The notes beneath the pieces are model-generated. The model did not search any database, was not told the origin of the DNA, and was given only the letters and a program-made list of their open reading frames with translations. DNA of 64,000 bases from Solea solea (lineage: Eukaryota > Chordata > Actinopteri > Pleuronectiformes > Soleidae), in assembly GCF_958295425.1 (NCBI RefSeq), contig NC_081145.1:21870465-21934464 (forward strand), in the 5' to 3' direction. Shown here in pieces: positions 1-13,000 of this stretch (positions are counted from its first letter, which is position 1; each line of letters opens with the position of its first letter). A program made the translations under genes and the position numbers.

Positions 1-289
1 TTATTAATCACATCCCTTAAGGCTCTTTACCAAAATAAAACATACTCTTCCTTGAGGTGACAAGTAACACCTGTGTAAAGCTAGTGTTTTATGTCAAAAT
101 GGTTGTTGGGATAAGTCTATATACTTATCAACACATGATATAGGTGATTGTTAGGTACATGCCCTACCCCCCGACTCAGAAAGTACCTTACCTCACAAAC
201 ACAAAGTGAGCACTGACACGAGGAATAACAGATTGTATCCACTTCACAAAAGGCTCATTTACTGAAATATGTACCTGCTTAAGTCTCTC

Positions 290-960
290 GTGGCACAAAA
301 GTATGTGAGGGTGGCGCAGGACAGTGAGGACAGTGGTGAGGTGTGCAGTTGGAGTGATGGATGGGTTCAAAGTGAAGGTGGGATTACGTCAAGGATCAGC
401 TCACAGGCGAGGTCAGGCAAGAGTCTTCTTTGCAAGTGACATCGTAAGATCGTGAGAGTTAAGGGAAAGGCACAAGACCGCCTGGAGGGGTGGAGGTATT
501 CACTTTGTGAGAAGAGGTATGAAAGTTAGAGGGAGTGCTTGTTGTGTGGATGAGTTTGAATACCTGGCGTCAACCATCCAAAGCAATGGACAGTGCACAA
601 GACAGGCGGAAAGGAGAATGCAGGCAGGGTGGAGCGGGTGGAGACGAGTGTCAGGGGTGATGTGTAACAGAAGGACCAGGATGGAAAGGATTAGAAATTT
701 GAGGGACAGCTCAGGTTGAACAGTTTAGAAATAAGGTAAGAGAGGCAAAGGTTTGGTCACGTGCAGAGGAGGGGTAGTCATTATATTGAACAAAGGAGGT
801 GCTGGGGCAGGCGGAAAAGAGGAAGACGGTGTTGTGAAGGAGGACATGAGGGCAGTGGTGTAACAGATGGACACTGATGTAGGCAGATGATCTGCTGTGG
901 CAACCTCTAAAGGGACAAGTCGAAGGCTGGCACATGATTGACCAGTGTTTCATTTGACTC
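290..960 (+). mobile_element. Decayed LINE reverse-transcriptase fragment (RTE-like)
   Basis: Translations in shifting frames show the C-terminal part of a non-LTR retrotransposon polymerase: a YVRVAQD-like segment, FKVKVGLRQGSA, RRGMKVR, then DEFEYLASTIQSNGQ and RMQAGWSGWRRVSGVMC with RR, then MERIRN, and a degraded end resembling the GRPKRRF/DVVREDM tail. Several frameshifts, stops and at least two internal deletions mark it as dead. Clade assignment (RTE-like) is from recall of similar fish elements. Confidence 0.72.
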
Positions 961-977
961 CTGGTACCGAAGTCCAT

Positions 978-2790
978 CAGTAAGTGTATTATTTTGCAAC
1001 TTCAGTGTTTAAAACCCTTCATTTTGGATTTCCCTATATGACACAAACTTGCTAAACAAGGCAGCATTAGAGCAGCAGCTCCTGTGTCCCCCTGAGCTTA
1101 AAATGCAAAAGTTCTCTATGGACTTTGGTGTGATTGATTGACTGGTTTAAATCCCCTGTCAGAAAAGGCTGTCCAATTTAGAGAATACCTGAAAACCGGT
1201 TCTCAAGATATATATTTTGTTAAGAGGCTAAAATTCTTTAATCCTTGTGTCCCCAGTAGCAGTCAAATTATCAATGATAGCGAGTGACCATGTCTAAAAC
1301 TGGTTTCCAGCGAGGTGGTGTGCAGAGGGGCACAGTCAATGCAGACTATGTGTCAGTTGGATAAAAATTAAATGTCAATCTTAGTTATGTCTGGGCAATG
1401 GCTATAGGATCACGGGAGCACGCCCCAACACCCGACCTAAAGTGTGTCCTTCTTACCGACTTACTTTGAAAAAGAAACTGAGAACACCAGCTTTGTATCT
1501 AATCCCTTAACCACAGGAGTCTTATGATTAGAGATTATAACGTTCAGGTAGAGTTTGGCTGAGGTGATGGCTCAACACAAGAGAGTGTTTTTTTAACCTC
1601 TGTTTAACTGCAGATGGGTTTAAGTTAAGTCCACACACACACTCTCACTCTTTTTAACATCCTCCCTGCTTCACAGTCATGCTGTCACATGCTCGATGAG
1701 TGTGAGTGTGAGAGTACAACCACAACCCTTGCTGCTCTGTCAAGATCCAAACAAGCACACTGGATGTTTTTCATGGATCGATGATCAATGCAGATTACAT
1801 TTCTCCCATCAATAAGCAGGGCGCATGCTTCATTCCTCTTTAACAGCAGCCAAAATAAATAAGGTTGGTGGTTTTAAATGAATCTGTTAATCCCGTGATT
1901 AAAGCAATGACTCAAAAAAAAAACATTTATACGAATGAAATGCCGGCTCCATTGATAAAAGTATGACAACATGTCAGAAACCTCAAACTGAAGGCAGAGG
2001 CCATCATCAACAGCTCTGTGTCAGTTTGGCTTCAGGGTTCAGTCTTCAAAAAAAATGCTTTATGAATGAAACACATTTTAGCAGAATGACTCACCTCTCG
2101 TCAAAACTTAAGGAGGGACAACAGAATAGTTATTAAAAGAAAACTATACTCAACTTTTCACGGGATTACGTGTAAATATGGTTTGTGCAAATGTTGCACA
2201 ATATTCCACAGAGCATGTTGCACTGACTGAGAGTCAAGCTCAATGCAGGTGAATCGCAAATTAAAATAGACTAGACTAATAGGCATTATGTGTTAATAAC
2301 GTATAATCATGACATTATTATAATAAGTGACGCATTTACAGACGCCAGTGCTCCTCACAATAATGTAAAATGCTGTCAGTGTTCGCTCAGTGACATTGTC
2401 TCTCAGTTTCGAGGCTCTGACAGTACATTTTTGAGACACACTTCCAGTGTCTTATTGTGCTTTAATTAAGTCAGGACTCCACAGAGACGGTGTCTCCACC
2501 TACAACCAACAGCTATGGTGAACTTTGCTCAGTAACAGTGCTATTTTGTGTGTTTTGCAGGTTTCCACAGTAGTCTATGATTGTCTAACTCATACATGCA
2601 CCGTACTTCTCAGCATGTAGACACTTTTTTTGTGTTGACTTGCTTGTGTGCTGTGCATTTTACCAGTATTACAAACAGGCGTTCAAGTGAACGACGACCA
2701 GACATTCAGGCGTAACCTACGTGCGCGCGCGTTGGCTGAGGTTTCGCTGTTGTAACTGTGTGGTTGTCTCTATGTGATCACATGTTCCAG
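978..2790. other. Probable slc23 intron, no recognised exon
   Basis: No upstream SLC23 exon could be recognised, so the preceding exon is likely before base 1. The stretch holds a dispersed repeat (about 1030-1330) and a short CA/CT-rich patch near 1630. The remainder is unremarkable. Confidence 0.5.
1030..1330 (+). repeat. Dispersed repeat, copy 1 (sister at 8095-8420)
   Basis: The segment tatggactttggtg followed by gattga and gtttaaa recurs in reverse complement near 8160-8200 (tttaaaccattcaatgcacc with caaagtccata). Flanks contain gtgtcc motifs in both. Probably a non-autonomous teleost element; ends were not resolved. Confidence 0.5.
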
Positions 2791-2947
2791 GCTTTGTTTG
2801 GGATGTGTGGAGGATGGCTGGTCTGTTTTCTGCTCACCGTCTTTGACGTCTTGCCTTCCAAGCCCACCGAGTACGGCTACTCGGCCAGGACTGACATCAG
2901 CCTGGATGCTGTGACCAATTCTCCGTGGATCAACGTGCCTTACCCAG
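2791..2947 (+). CDS. slc23-like exon a (first exon in window)
   Basis: The exon is 157 bp, bounded by acceptor ttccag and donor gtaagt, and is read from its first base, ending with one extra base (phase 1). It encodes [19 protein letters not shown] and then [23 protein letters not shown]. By alignment with SVCTs it starts immediately after the conserved FP dipeptide, so a preceding exon must exist. The hydrophobic run is a membrane helix followed by an extracellular loop. A longer open frame reads through the acceptor from 2758, but its first residues do not fit the family. Confidence 0.88.
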
Positions 2948-3983
2948 GTAAGTGCAGAAAGATCCTCCTCCTCTGGATACATAGTTTGTTAAACCTATAT
3001 CAACCACAAACTTTGAGATATGGTTCAGGAAAGAGAATGTGTGTACTATACGAAAATTCTACAGCTTTTGGACGAGTATGCTCAACCGATTACAGAGACC
3101 ACGTTTTCAATTTAGCGTTTTCATCATTAGAAGGGTAATATATGGACATGCGGAGTTCAGAGATGCTCGTTTTGATGGTCTGTTTGATGTCAATTTTGGA
3201 GTTGTGAATAGTTAAGTCAGTTTTGTGGCTTTTTGATTATTTGCACATGGCGCTTACTGTTTACAGATGGCACATTCATTCATTCATTCATTCATTCAGT
3301 CTAGTCCACAGTGATAACAGGAACCAACAGCAGAAACACCACAGTCTTTGATTAAAGAGAATATGCGCAGAACCTTTTTGACAGACTGTGTATTACTCAA
3401 TGTTTGGGGACTGACAAAAACTACAGCGACAGTACATCCACAGTAAATGTGAATGTTTGCTAGCAAGAGCTTTGTTCTCGAGCAACTATTGCACAAGGCA
3501 TTTGAAAAGTATTTATTTATTGGCTGATTTATATGCCGCATTTTATTCTGAGTTATTGAATGACTTATGTCATCATGAGTGCGGCTCTCTCTTTTTTGGA
3601 GCTGTAAGACAGAAAATAACTACATGTAGAAACAGGCACAAATAAAGTGACTAAACTTTAGCTTGACTTGGCTTGAAAGATTGCAGATACAATCACAACC
3701 ACCTTGGCAAAGGTAACTAAACATAATACTGGCACCATTACTTCCAAACAGGATTAGCAGTTCTTTGTTTTTTGTTTTTCCCCCTGGCTGCTTTGACTGG
3801 AGGACATGAAGCAATGTTGGGCGATCTGTGACTGCCAGACTGCAAGACTGAGTGTTGGTTAACTATTAGAGACATTGGTGTGTGTATCTAAAAGTGAAGC
3901 TATATAATATTATTATAATAACAATAATAATAATAATAATATTATTTTCATTATTATTATTATTATTATTATTATTAATAATA

Positions 3984-4019
<36 letters not shown>

Positions 4020-4044
4020 GTTATTATTATTAATAATAATAATG

Positions 4045-4075
<31 letters not shown>

Positions 4076-7000
4076 AATGCTTGGCATCAAGAGTAGTAGG
4101 AGCATCATCAGTCAGCATCATTACCCAAGATGATGTTGAATGATGACATGTGATGACAAGAATGTGGCTGAATACAAAGGGATTTTGTTCCTCCATCAAC
4201 GAGGACAGTTAAGAATGTTAGTCTCTCTCTCTCTCTCATCAAATCATTATTTTTTTATTCATCAAATCTTTATTTTTAATAATTATTTTGGGTCAAAAGA
4301 CACATTATTTTGGGTCTAAAAAAAGTAACAATTTATTAAATCAAATAACAAAATCAATTAAGCTATTTGGCTCACTGAAGCTAAATACCACAGAGTTAAT
4401 TGAGTGATCTAAATCAATGAACGTCAAAAGCATAATGAACATTTTGTAATTTTAACCAATAAAGTTCGGTCTGTCTTTCTTTTATTGTCCCTGCGCGTCA
4501 GCTCCCGCTAACACGAGGTGGAGGGGTGAAGAGGTGAAGCCAGCGTAAAGGGCAAAAAGAGGAGCAACAAGAAGAGTGCGCCTTGTAGTTCTATATACTC
4601 AGCCAGCAGGGGGCCATTGTAAAACAGAGACAAGGAATGTTAGAAAAGGGGTCGTTAATTCAGTTCTCTATTGAAAATGGGGATACTCTGTTTTAAAACT
4701 CTCCATGTGGAGTTCAGGCTTTGTGTCTGCATATAGGCCAGGCCCATGAAGAACAGTGAGAGTACAGGCACAAGCCTAGCCCCCAGCACAGCCGATCACC
4801 GATCCCCACTATATTCGCTCAATTGCCCGCCCAAATTATTTTTTGGAATTCAGATCCAGGCTGGATTGGAAGCTTTGGGGGGCCAAATTTGGCCCAAAGA
4901 CCGCCAGCTGATCCATGCGATATACCTTTCACCACATGTCAAAAATGTACGACCCAGATGGGATAAGTGGTTGCATCTGGAAAACTTCTGGGCCAAGTTT
5001 CCATTATGTTTCCATATTTTTAGTTTGTACACATTGTCAAAGTGTGTCAAGAATGGGTAAAAAGGGTAAGTTGTATGTGCTAAGAAATCCAACAATCCAT
5101 CAACTAGGAAGATTGTATAAATATTAAGGGATAAACCTTAGTCTGTGAATGTTAAGGGAGTAAAGCTAAGTTGTGGTTGGACAGGTGAGGTTTCACTTAC
5201 ATTAAAACAAATATGTACTGTCTTCTCTCGTTACAAGAAAGAACATTCATACAGAGCTATTTTGAAGTTGTATTATGTGGAACCTTAAAAATGCCAACTA
5301 TGTGCCCACAGGTCAGTGGGGCATGCCCACATTGAGTGTTTCTTCGGTGCTGGGCATGATGGCAGGCGTCTTGGCATCGACCATGGAATCAATTGGTGAC
5401 TACTATGCTTGTGCTCGTTTGTCCGGCGCCCCTCCACCACCGACTCACGCCATTAACAGGGGAATAGCTATCGAGGGCATTGGCTGCATCATCGCCGCAC
5501 TGTGGGGAACTGGAAACGGTACCACCTCCTATAGCCAGAACATTGCTGCACTAGGCATTACCAAGGTATGTTTTTTTAATCTTCATGGCTGCACTAATTC
5601 ATTTGATAGTGTTTATTTCCTTCCCATGCCTACCTGACCAACAGATGTCCAATACTTCCTCTCCTTGAAAAAATACATTTTACATTCATTTAGTCATTTT
5701 AGTTTTCTGCAGACCCTGAAAGTCAAAAGCCACCATCCATCCATCTTCTACCGCTTGATCCTCCACAGTCCAATCCCCTGTGTTGTGTGGCCCCAATTAA
5801 CTTATGCCAATTAATTTAATTTAGTTATGGATTTATATGGTCTATATGCAGTATTATATTTCTGTTTTTCAAATCAGGAAAACAGACTTTGTAGTTGTCA
5901 TGTTGGCCACAAGAGGCTAGCTTGTATGGGACTAAAAGTCTTCTTTCAGGTCCAAGGTACATGTATTATTTATTGGTTTATGTAACATAAGTCTTTCTTT
6001 CACCAAGGGCTGTCTTTTCATCTGTGAAGGTCTTCTGCCAGAGAGGCTTTAGAAAATGAAGTGTAAAGAGTAGAAAACAAAGCAGGTTGTGGTGGATGAA
6101 TGTGGCTCAACTATATTGTCTGACCTTAGTTTGTCAGAGTTTTTTTTGACTGATAATATAATTGGGTTGCATTACAAACAAGAGGATAATCTTTACAGAA
6201 AATCTTTTGCTCTAATCTCAAATATAAACACACAAGGTTTGGGAACAAGCACAGCGCCTCACTCACTTTGTTTTGTCTTGGGTTGTCTGTTCACTGAGGC
6301 ACAGATCTGTTTGGTTTGGTTTATCATATTTTTATTCACGTGCCTCTTCATGCCTCAGTCTTGACACTTTAAAGGTCAGAGCAAACTCAGGGTTAACTTC
6401 ACCTCAGCAATTCCCACTGAAAGAATTCCCAAGGCACTTTTTACTGCTGGTGCTTCAACATGGGAAGTCAAATGGACTTTTATGGCCTGAACCTTAAGGG
6501 GCCTAGAGCTAGTGTGAGGTATATTCAGCCTCAAATTCTTCCCACATTCATTTATACAAAACATACACATTCATACAAAATGAGTAAATGAGTCTAATCA
6601 ATTAATTATTTCTGTGACAAGATAAAAAAATAACCTAAATTAAATTAATTAAAATCATATTTACAGGACAGTGACTACTTTGTGTTTTAATTATGAGCTA
6701 ACAAAAGTCACATGTGAGGTTCCTCAAAGGTCCATTCTTGGGCCTCTTGTTTTTGTCATCTGTCATTCTTTGTCATCTGTCCAATGCGATTCAATCTTAC
6801 TTGACCCGTTCATAACATCCATTATCAATAACTTTATTATAGAGAAACCTTTATGGAACACAATGAGCAAGCACTTGGCAACAGTGGGGAGAAACAAAAA
6901 AACTCTGAGATTTAAATGATATAATATTATAACATCACATACCATAACTATGCAGATAATTCAGTCTAATACACTCTCAGTGCATGGCTACACCCCTCTT

Positions 7001-10000
7001 TAAACCAATCATAATTTGATAATACCTGGAAGCCTATGTGCATTTTTCAAATGTGGTCTATGGGTTAATGTACATGAATGTGTATATTAATGTAGTCATT
7101 ACAAAATGCTCTATTATATTTTTTTTTTCAAAGCTAGTCGCCAGAGCAAAGCCACTCAAGTTTGCTGTTCATAAATAGAGCAGAGAGCCCTTCCTTACAC
7201 ATCCTTCCGTACATCCTATAATTTATAATCTTTCAGCATACTGTGTCAGTGAGGGTGCACTGGATCCCAAACTGAATTCTATAGACTGTTCTCACCAAGC
7301 CAAGGTGATAATGCTCTTACCTTGTGTATATGCATTTATATTTTATTAGGCTGTTTCACAAGAATGGCATTTCAAAATTATATAGCGCTGTGCCAAGGTG
7401 TGTCAGTGCAACATCGTCAAACTTGTATTAAATAAGGGCCTGTCAGACCGCCTCACTTCAAAGCCTATGCACTCTGCAGCCTGAGAATTGTTTTTTTCGC
7501 CGGCCATTATGTCTTTACTGTCAAGTTTGATTCATCGCAATCATCACTCTCGGAATTCATTTTATCCCATGTGCCATTTTGGTAAGAAAAATAAAGCTGG
7601 CTTCTAAAAATGATCAAACTAATGAATAATCCACTTTTGTTTTCGCCAGGTTGGCAGCAGACTGGTCCTCCAGACAACTGGCATTCTCATGATCTTCCTG
7701 GGAATCTTTGGGAAGTTTGGCGCAGTTTTTATTACCATCCCCGACCCAGTCATTGGAGGCATGTTCCTTGTTATGTTTGGAATGATTGCAGCAGTGGGGA
7801 TTTCAAATCTTCAGGTAGAATCATTTAAATATTTCATCATTTGTATTATGCAACATCATGTCTTTTTTTTTTGGTCTTTTTTTTGGTGGACACATCTGAA
7901 GCACATTATAGAAACGTACTCACCCAAGACCCCGTGACGCAAAACATGCTCTACTAAAAAGGTCCTCAAAGGGAAAGTTTTTTTTTGTTTTGTTGTATAA
8001 GATACTGACATAATGAAAAAAAGATTGTAGCCACTAAACAAAAGGCTCACCTAATAAAATCTATGCGTGCCTATGTCTACAATTCAGAAAAACTAAACTG
8101 TTTTATCTTGCCAGTCGACACCCTTTTTTGCCTGTAAACGAGAATTTGTGCTGCTCTTTAAACCATTCAATGCACCAAAGTCCATAAAGAAATTCAGCAT
8201 TTTTTTTAATGAAACACAGGAACTGTCAAATTGCCTCCATCAGTCAGTTGAAATGTGTTATTTTGTGACTTGAGTGGTCGATATCCAGCAAAAGACTGTG
8301 TCCCCGGTTTACAAACTCCCATTTCCAGTGGCTAAAATGATTTTTTCCTTCCTTTTACCACCACACTTGAAAAAAAACCTGAACTATTCTTTTCATGGCA
8401 TCTATGGCTGTACGTCAGCTATTAAATACCATACCATTGCTTAAAGTTCCAGTTACTGTCCCTCAGGAGGCTGACTGTTTGAGGCTTACTTGGATGTCTC
8501 CCAAGGGTGAGGACACACGGATCATAGTTGTGAAAAAAGTGTAGAAAAAGTTAGCTCAGTGTTTTGTCACAATATATTTATGTATGATTAAAGCAGGAAG
8601 TGTGTTACGCAAAATTACCCCATAAAATCATAGATACCAGATGGGAAAAAAACTCCTCTATCACAGCTTTGAGTGGTGGAAAGTGATTTATCGACTACAG
8701 TATTACCCTCATATATGTTGTCACAATAGACCTTGGCAAATGATACAGTTTATCAGAAATTAGACAGGATTTTGATTGATGTGATTTAGTTTTGGCTTCA
8801 GACAGTAAGAATGTACTGGTAGTGGAGATTATAAACTGTTTTTTAATGAGCATGTAAAACCAAATAAACAAAACCCACACAGCGGGTACTTTGACGTCAA
8901 TAATAGCTGGAAATCAAAGGTACTTCCAAGATAAATATACTGGAAACAGTGACTCGAAGCCAAAGTTTCACCCAGTGTTTTTGTCTTGTAACAGGTTTCT
9001 TTCAACTGTGCCTGTATAAAAAAATGAAACGCGATACTGGGCTTTTTATCCTTTTTCTAATAACTATTGTGTTTGTGCTGAATAACTTCAGCTCCACCGA
9101 GTCTAAGTCACTGGTGTCAAAACTTGAAGAAAGGAGGTTTTACATAATGAAGTAACTGTCACTTCAGACGGGAAATGTTAGTATCAGTTGCGACATGCAG
9201 AACAAAGTGGGCCTCCCTGGGTGCATGGATGCTTATGAATCTTTGAAGTGCTGTTGTGTACATTATGTACTTGCACCGTCTTACGCACAGGTGCACTCTA
9301 TGTTGAGAAGCACTTAAGGGCAGATTTGAACAACGTAAAATAAGATAAGGCAATTAAAATCAGCTATCTGAAGAATATATTTGTTGTTTGCTGTGCAACT
9401 GGAAACTGAGGTTTGAGGTCTGTTTGAAATAATGAATTCAGATTTACCTAAGAAAGGTTGAGCCACAGAGGATGCACGAGCAGCTTACTTTTCATTTCAA
9501 TAGAGGATTATATTGTTTATTTCACAATAAAAGCCATGATTCCTGGCATATAGTTGAGTACAGGTATGTTATTTTATTAGTTTACTATTTACAGCAAAGG
9601 GAAACACTATATAACACAGTGGCAGCCTCACAGCAGACAACAACACCTGCGTTCTGTGGAGTAAAATGAGTGATTTTGAAAATGGTGCATGAGAGCTAGA
9701 TGTTAGATGAAGAGAAGAACAGACAGCTTTCTGTTGAAATAAAGTGGCAACCATATTATTAATATAGCATATACTTGAGCTGGCAAAGCTTTTCAGATCA
9801 GATGAGCCTTTTGTTAAGTCGTCAAATCTGTTTTTCCTGTTCCTGTCCCCCAGTTGCAAGCATGTTTTCACTGAGCTTGCACCTTCCCACCCCCGACTGC
9901 TTTTCAGCACAGGGCTTGCACAGAGCACAGGGAGATGTACGGACTATACGTACAGTATGTCTCACAAACCGATTTAATAATCCCCCCCCTCAGTTTCACA

Positions 10001-13000
10001 GGACTTCTCCAGCTGAATCAACAAATGGTCAAAACATATTCATTGACTTAGTTGTCCTCATTCTGCCCTGTGTTATCCTATCATGACCAAATGCATGCGA
10101 ATTCTCCACCAAAATAATTCCCAGGTCCTTTTGGAGTGCAAGATTATTTATAATCACATTTCAGTCAATTTCAAATCACGGACCAACAAAATAATGGTTT
10201 GCAACTGAGAGTCAGTTAACCAATTTAGATGAATTATATAACAACTCTCCCCCCTCCCTGTTCCCTTTTTTTCTCCAGTATGTGGACCTGAATTCATCAC
10301 GTAACCTTCTCATCCTTGGCGTCTCTACCTTCAGTGGACTCGTCTTACCTACCTGGTTTCACTCCAATCCAGGTGTCATTGATACAGGTGATTTTTACAC
10401 AGACAACGCGTGTGTGTGTGTGTCCGTGCTTTTCACTGTGTACATTGTGATTCAATCTTTTCTGGGCCTCCCGTTGGTAACCAGTAAACTCTCTCCTTCA
10501 CATAAATGCATGTAAGATCTTGCCATTGACCATTTTGATTTAAGATGCTGGTGCTCTACTGTAGCATCTGGTGGCAGTTGCATGTTCTTAATACAGTATG
10601 GCTTTCGAACTATCTCGAAAATTTGATTTTAAAAATCATACACGTGGCTTTTTAATCCGGCGGAATACACAGACTGACTGATACAGAAGAATCAACGTTC
10701 GGTGATGCAGATCCGCTGTTAATGATCAGGAATGATTGAATTAGTGAGGACAACAGAATGGAGACTCGTGGCAACATCGGATATGTCCTCGTACCAAAAT
10801 AAACAGTTTGCCTTGCTAATTAATGCTGCGTGAGAAGGACACAGAGGACATTCGCTGAGAATCTCCGTTGAGACGATTATGTGGAGGGATGGGACATTTC
10901 AGGTGGGCTTGAATCTCAGGTTCAGGCTTTTGAAGGTACAGACACATAATCACATACAGGTGCCATGTGAGTATGATCTAAATTATACACACACATACGC
11001 ACACACATTCTCAAATTTCTATCCATTTCAAGACATTTGGACAGCATACCCAAGGTCTTATCCCTAACCTTAACCATGACCAATCAATGCCTAACCCTAA
11101 CCTTAATTTGACCACAATTCAAATGCTAGCCCTAAACTGAAACAGTTCCTCCGAAAGTTGCCATATAAGGACCAGTTTTTGGTCTCTATTAGGACTACTG
11201 GTCTGGACAAGGTCAGTGTTTATGCCAGACAAGGTTGTACAATCGAGTGGACGCTTGTCATCTTTGTTATTGATAAAACAAAGATATAATCCACGACAGT
11301 GCTGGAAAACAGATGCAGACATCCAGATTGTTAATCCTTTTTTCAGAGGAACACCATGGCCCTCTGACAGTGACAGGCAGGTTGTGCTCCCACTGCTCCA
11401 TTTACAGATTACACTTGAAAAGATTGCAGTGCTTTTGCCAGCCTAAGCTCCTCAGGTCAATGTGTTCCCAAATCCCAGAGGCCCATATGGCAAACATTTG
11501 GTTACCTTAAGTCTTTAGCCTAGATTTGAAAGTGGTAAGGAGAGCATTTTTAATTGTCTTACCGGAGCCTGAGTCCTAATAAGGATTTTGATGGTGTTTG
11601 CTGAATAGAAATGTGAGTTTTTTCTTAGTCATGTGGCCAGACCTACAGGTCACATGGGTTCAATAGGCTGTTCGGTCTTTAGAGAATACTCAGTGAGGCT
11701 TTTCACAGACACACAAGACAGTGTAAAGTGAATTCATTCTGCCCCCAGTGGTTCTCAAACTGGGGGTCTGGGGTACATTGAAAGGAGTGCTTTCTAATAG
11801 AATTATTAATTGTCAAATGAATCCAATGGAAATACATGGATTTCTTATTTTTTATATTTACGACTTTATTTTATAACAGCTAACACTGACTTCCATTCAT
11901 TTCTGTAAAATCTGTAATGTGGTATAAAAACAAGTTGAAAGTTGGTTATTTCGTCAAAGGAGGAAACAGTGGTGTAGAAAAAATGTAAATGACACTAAAC
12001 AATTCTGGAAAGGATCCCTTTTACATGACAATAATATAAACACACACGTATAAACACTAATAATAGAACCGATAATGCTAATCCAGCTATAAAATTTGAG
12101 CAGATTAAGTTAGACCAAGTGAACTTTGACAGAGAAAGTCAGACCAATCAGAGAAATCAATCCCAGGCTATCAGCTAATGATTCCCTGCTTTTGATGACA
12201 CTGATTGTCTTGGCCACTTCCTATGAAGCCCCATCAAAAGAGCAATCCTAAAGATTAAACATCTCATCCCTGCAGACATTAGACCTTGATCCCAGGAGTC
12301 ATGTGATGCAAGTGTGTTTTAGGGAAGTGCTAATCCAAAGTTCAACACTGGCATCAGGGCTTGTCTGGTTCTCTTGGGTCTAGGCTGCTTACCTCCCAAT
12401 CCTCTTGGCTGGAACCCAAGTCAGTGGCTGTAATCTGCCTGGCTGAGATAAATACTGTTGCCCACGAGTCTCTCCACAGTTTATAGCGTCTCATAGCGAC
12501 ACCAAAGAGGAAGCCTGTCAGTGCTCTTTGTAAATAAACTGCTGCTCATCCAGACGTCTTTAGATGTACAGATTGTGAGACTTAAACTCAACCCAGCAGG
12601 TGCCTTGAACTTTTGACTGCTACCTATCTTGGCAGAAAGTGTGTGTGTGTGTGTGTACATGTGCATCAATGCATGTCTGCATGTGTCCGTTTGAGTTTTG
12701 GGATGACATGTTCAGGGACAAACTACGTCAGCGCTGTTTGCTATTCTTGATTCAATTTTATTCAACTTTATTAGGCCATTTATTACCTAGAGGGCATTAT
12801 GAAAGCAGGGCACACAAGCATTCACAGAATATTCAATGTGTGGGTATTCAAAGGCCAACTCTGACTGTGGAGACTGAAGTGCCACAGTGGTCCAGTGATT
12901 ACAGAGGCAGCTCCTCAGACACTAAGCAATTCTCATAAGTCCAAATATCTGGACTCTCCTTTGAAGCCTGTGGCTTAATGTTTTCCATTATCCGAATGGG

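Larger units (their letters stand above)
2948..5311 (+). other. slc23-like intron a
   Basis: Intron with gtaagt donor. It contains an (ATTC)n run at about 3273-3297, the long TAA/TTA microsatellite at 3907-4072 and a (TC)n patch near 4221. No coding signal beyond chance frames. Confidence 0.7.

Noticed and set aside
2758..3138. 126-codon open frame starting before exon a and running past it
   Set aside because: It reads through both splice sites of the exon; only 2791-2947 matches the SLC23 family and the flanks are intronic.
3882..4199. Asn/Ile-rich open frames on both strands
   Set aside because: They are translations of the TAA/TTA microsatellite.
11035..11110. Possible interstitial telomere sequence
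   Set aside because: Units are degenerate cctaaccct mixed with other bases, as in a common dispersed repeat, not (TTAGGG)n.
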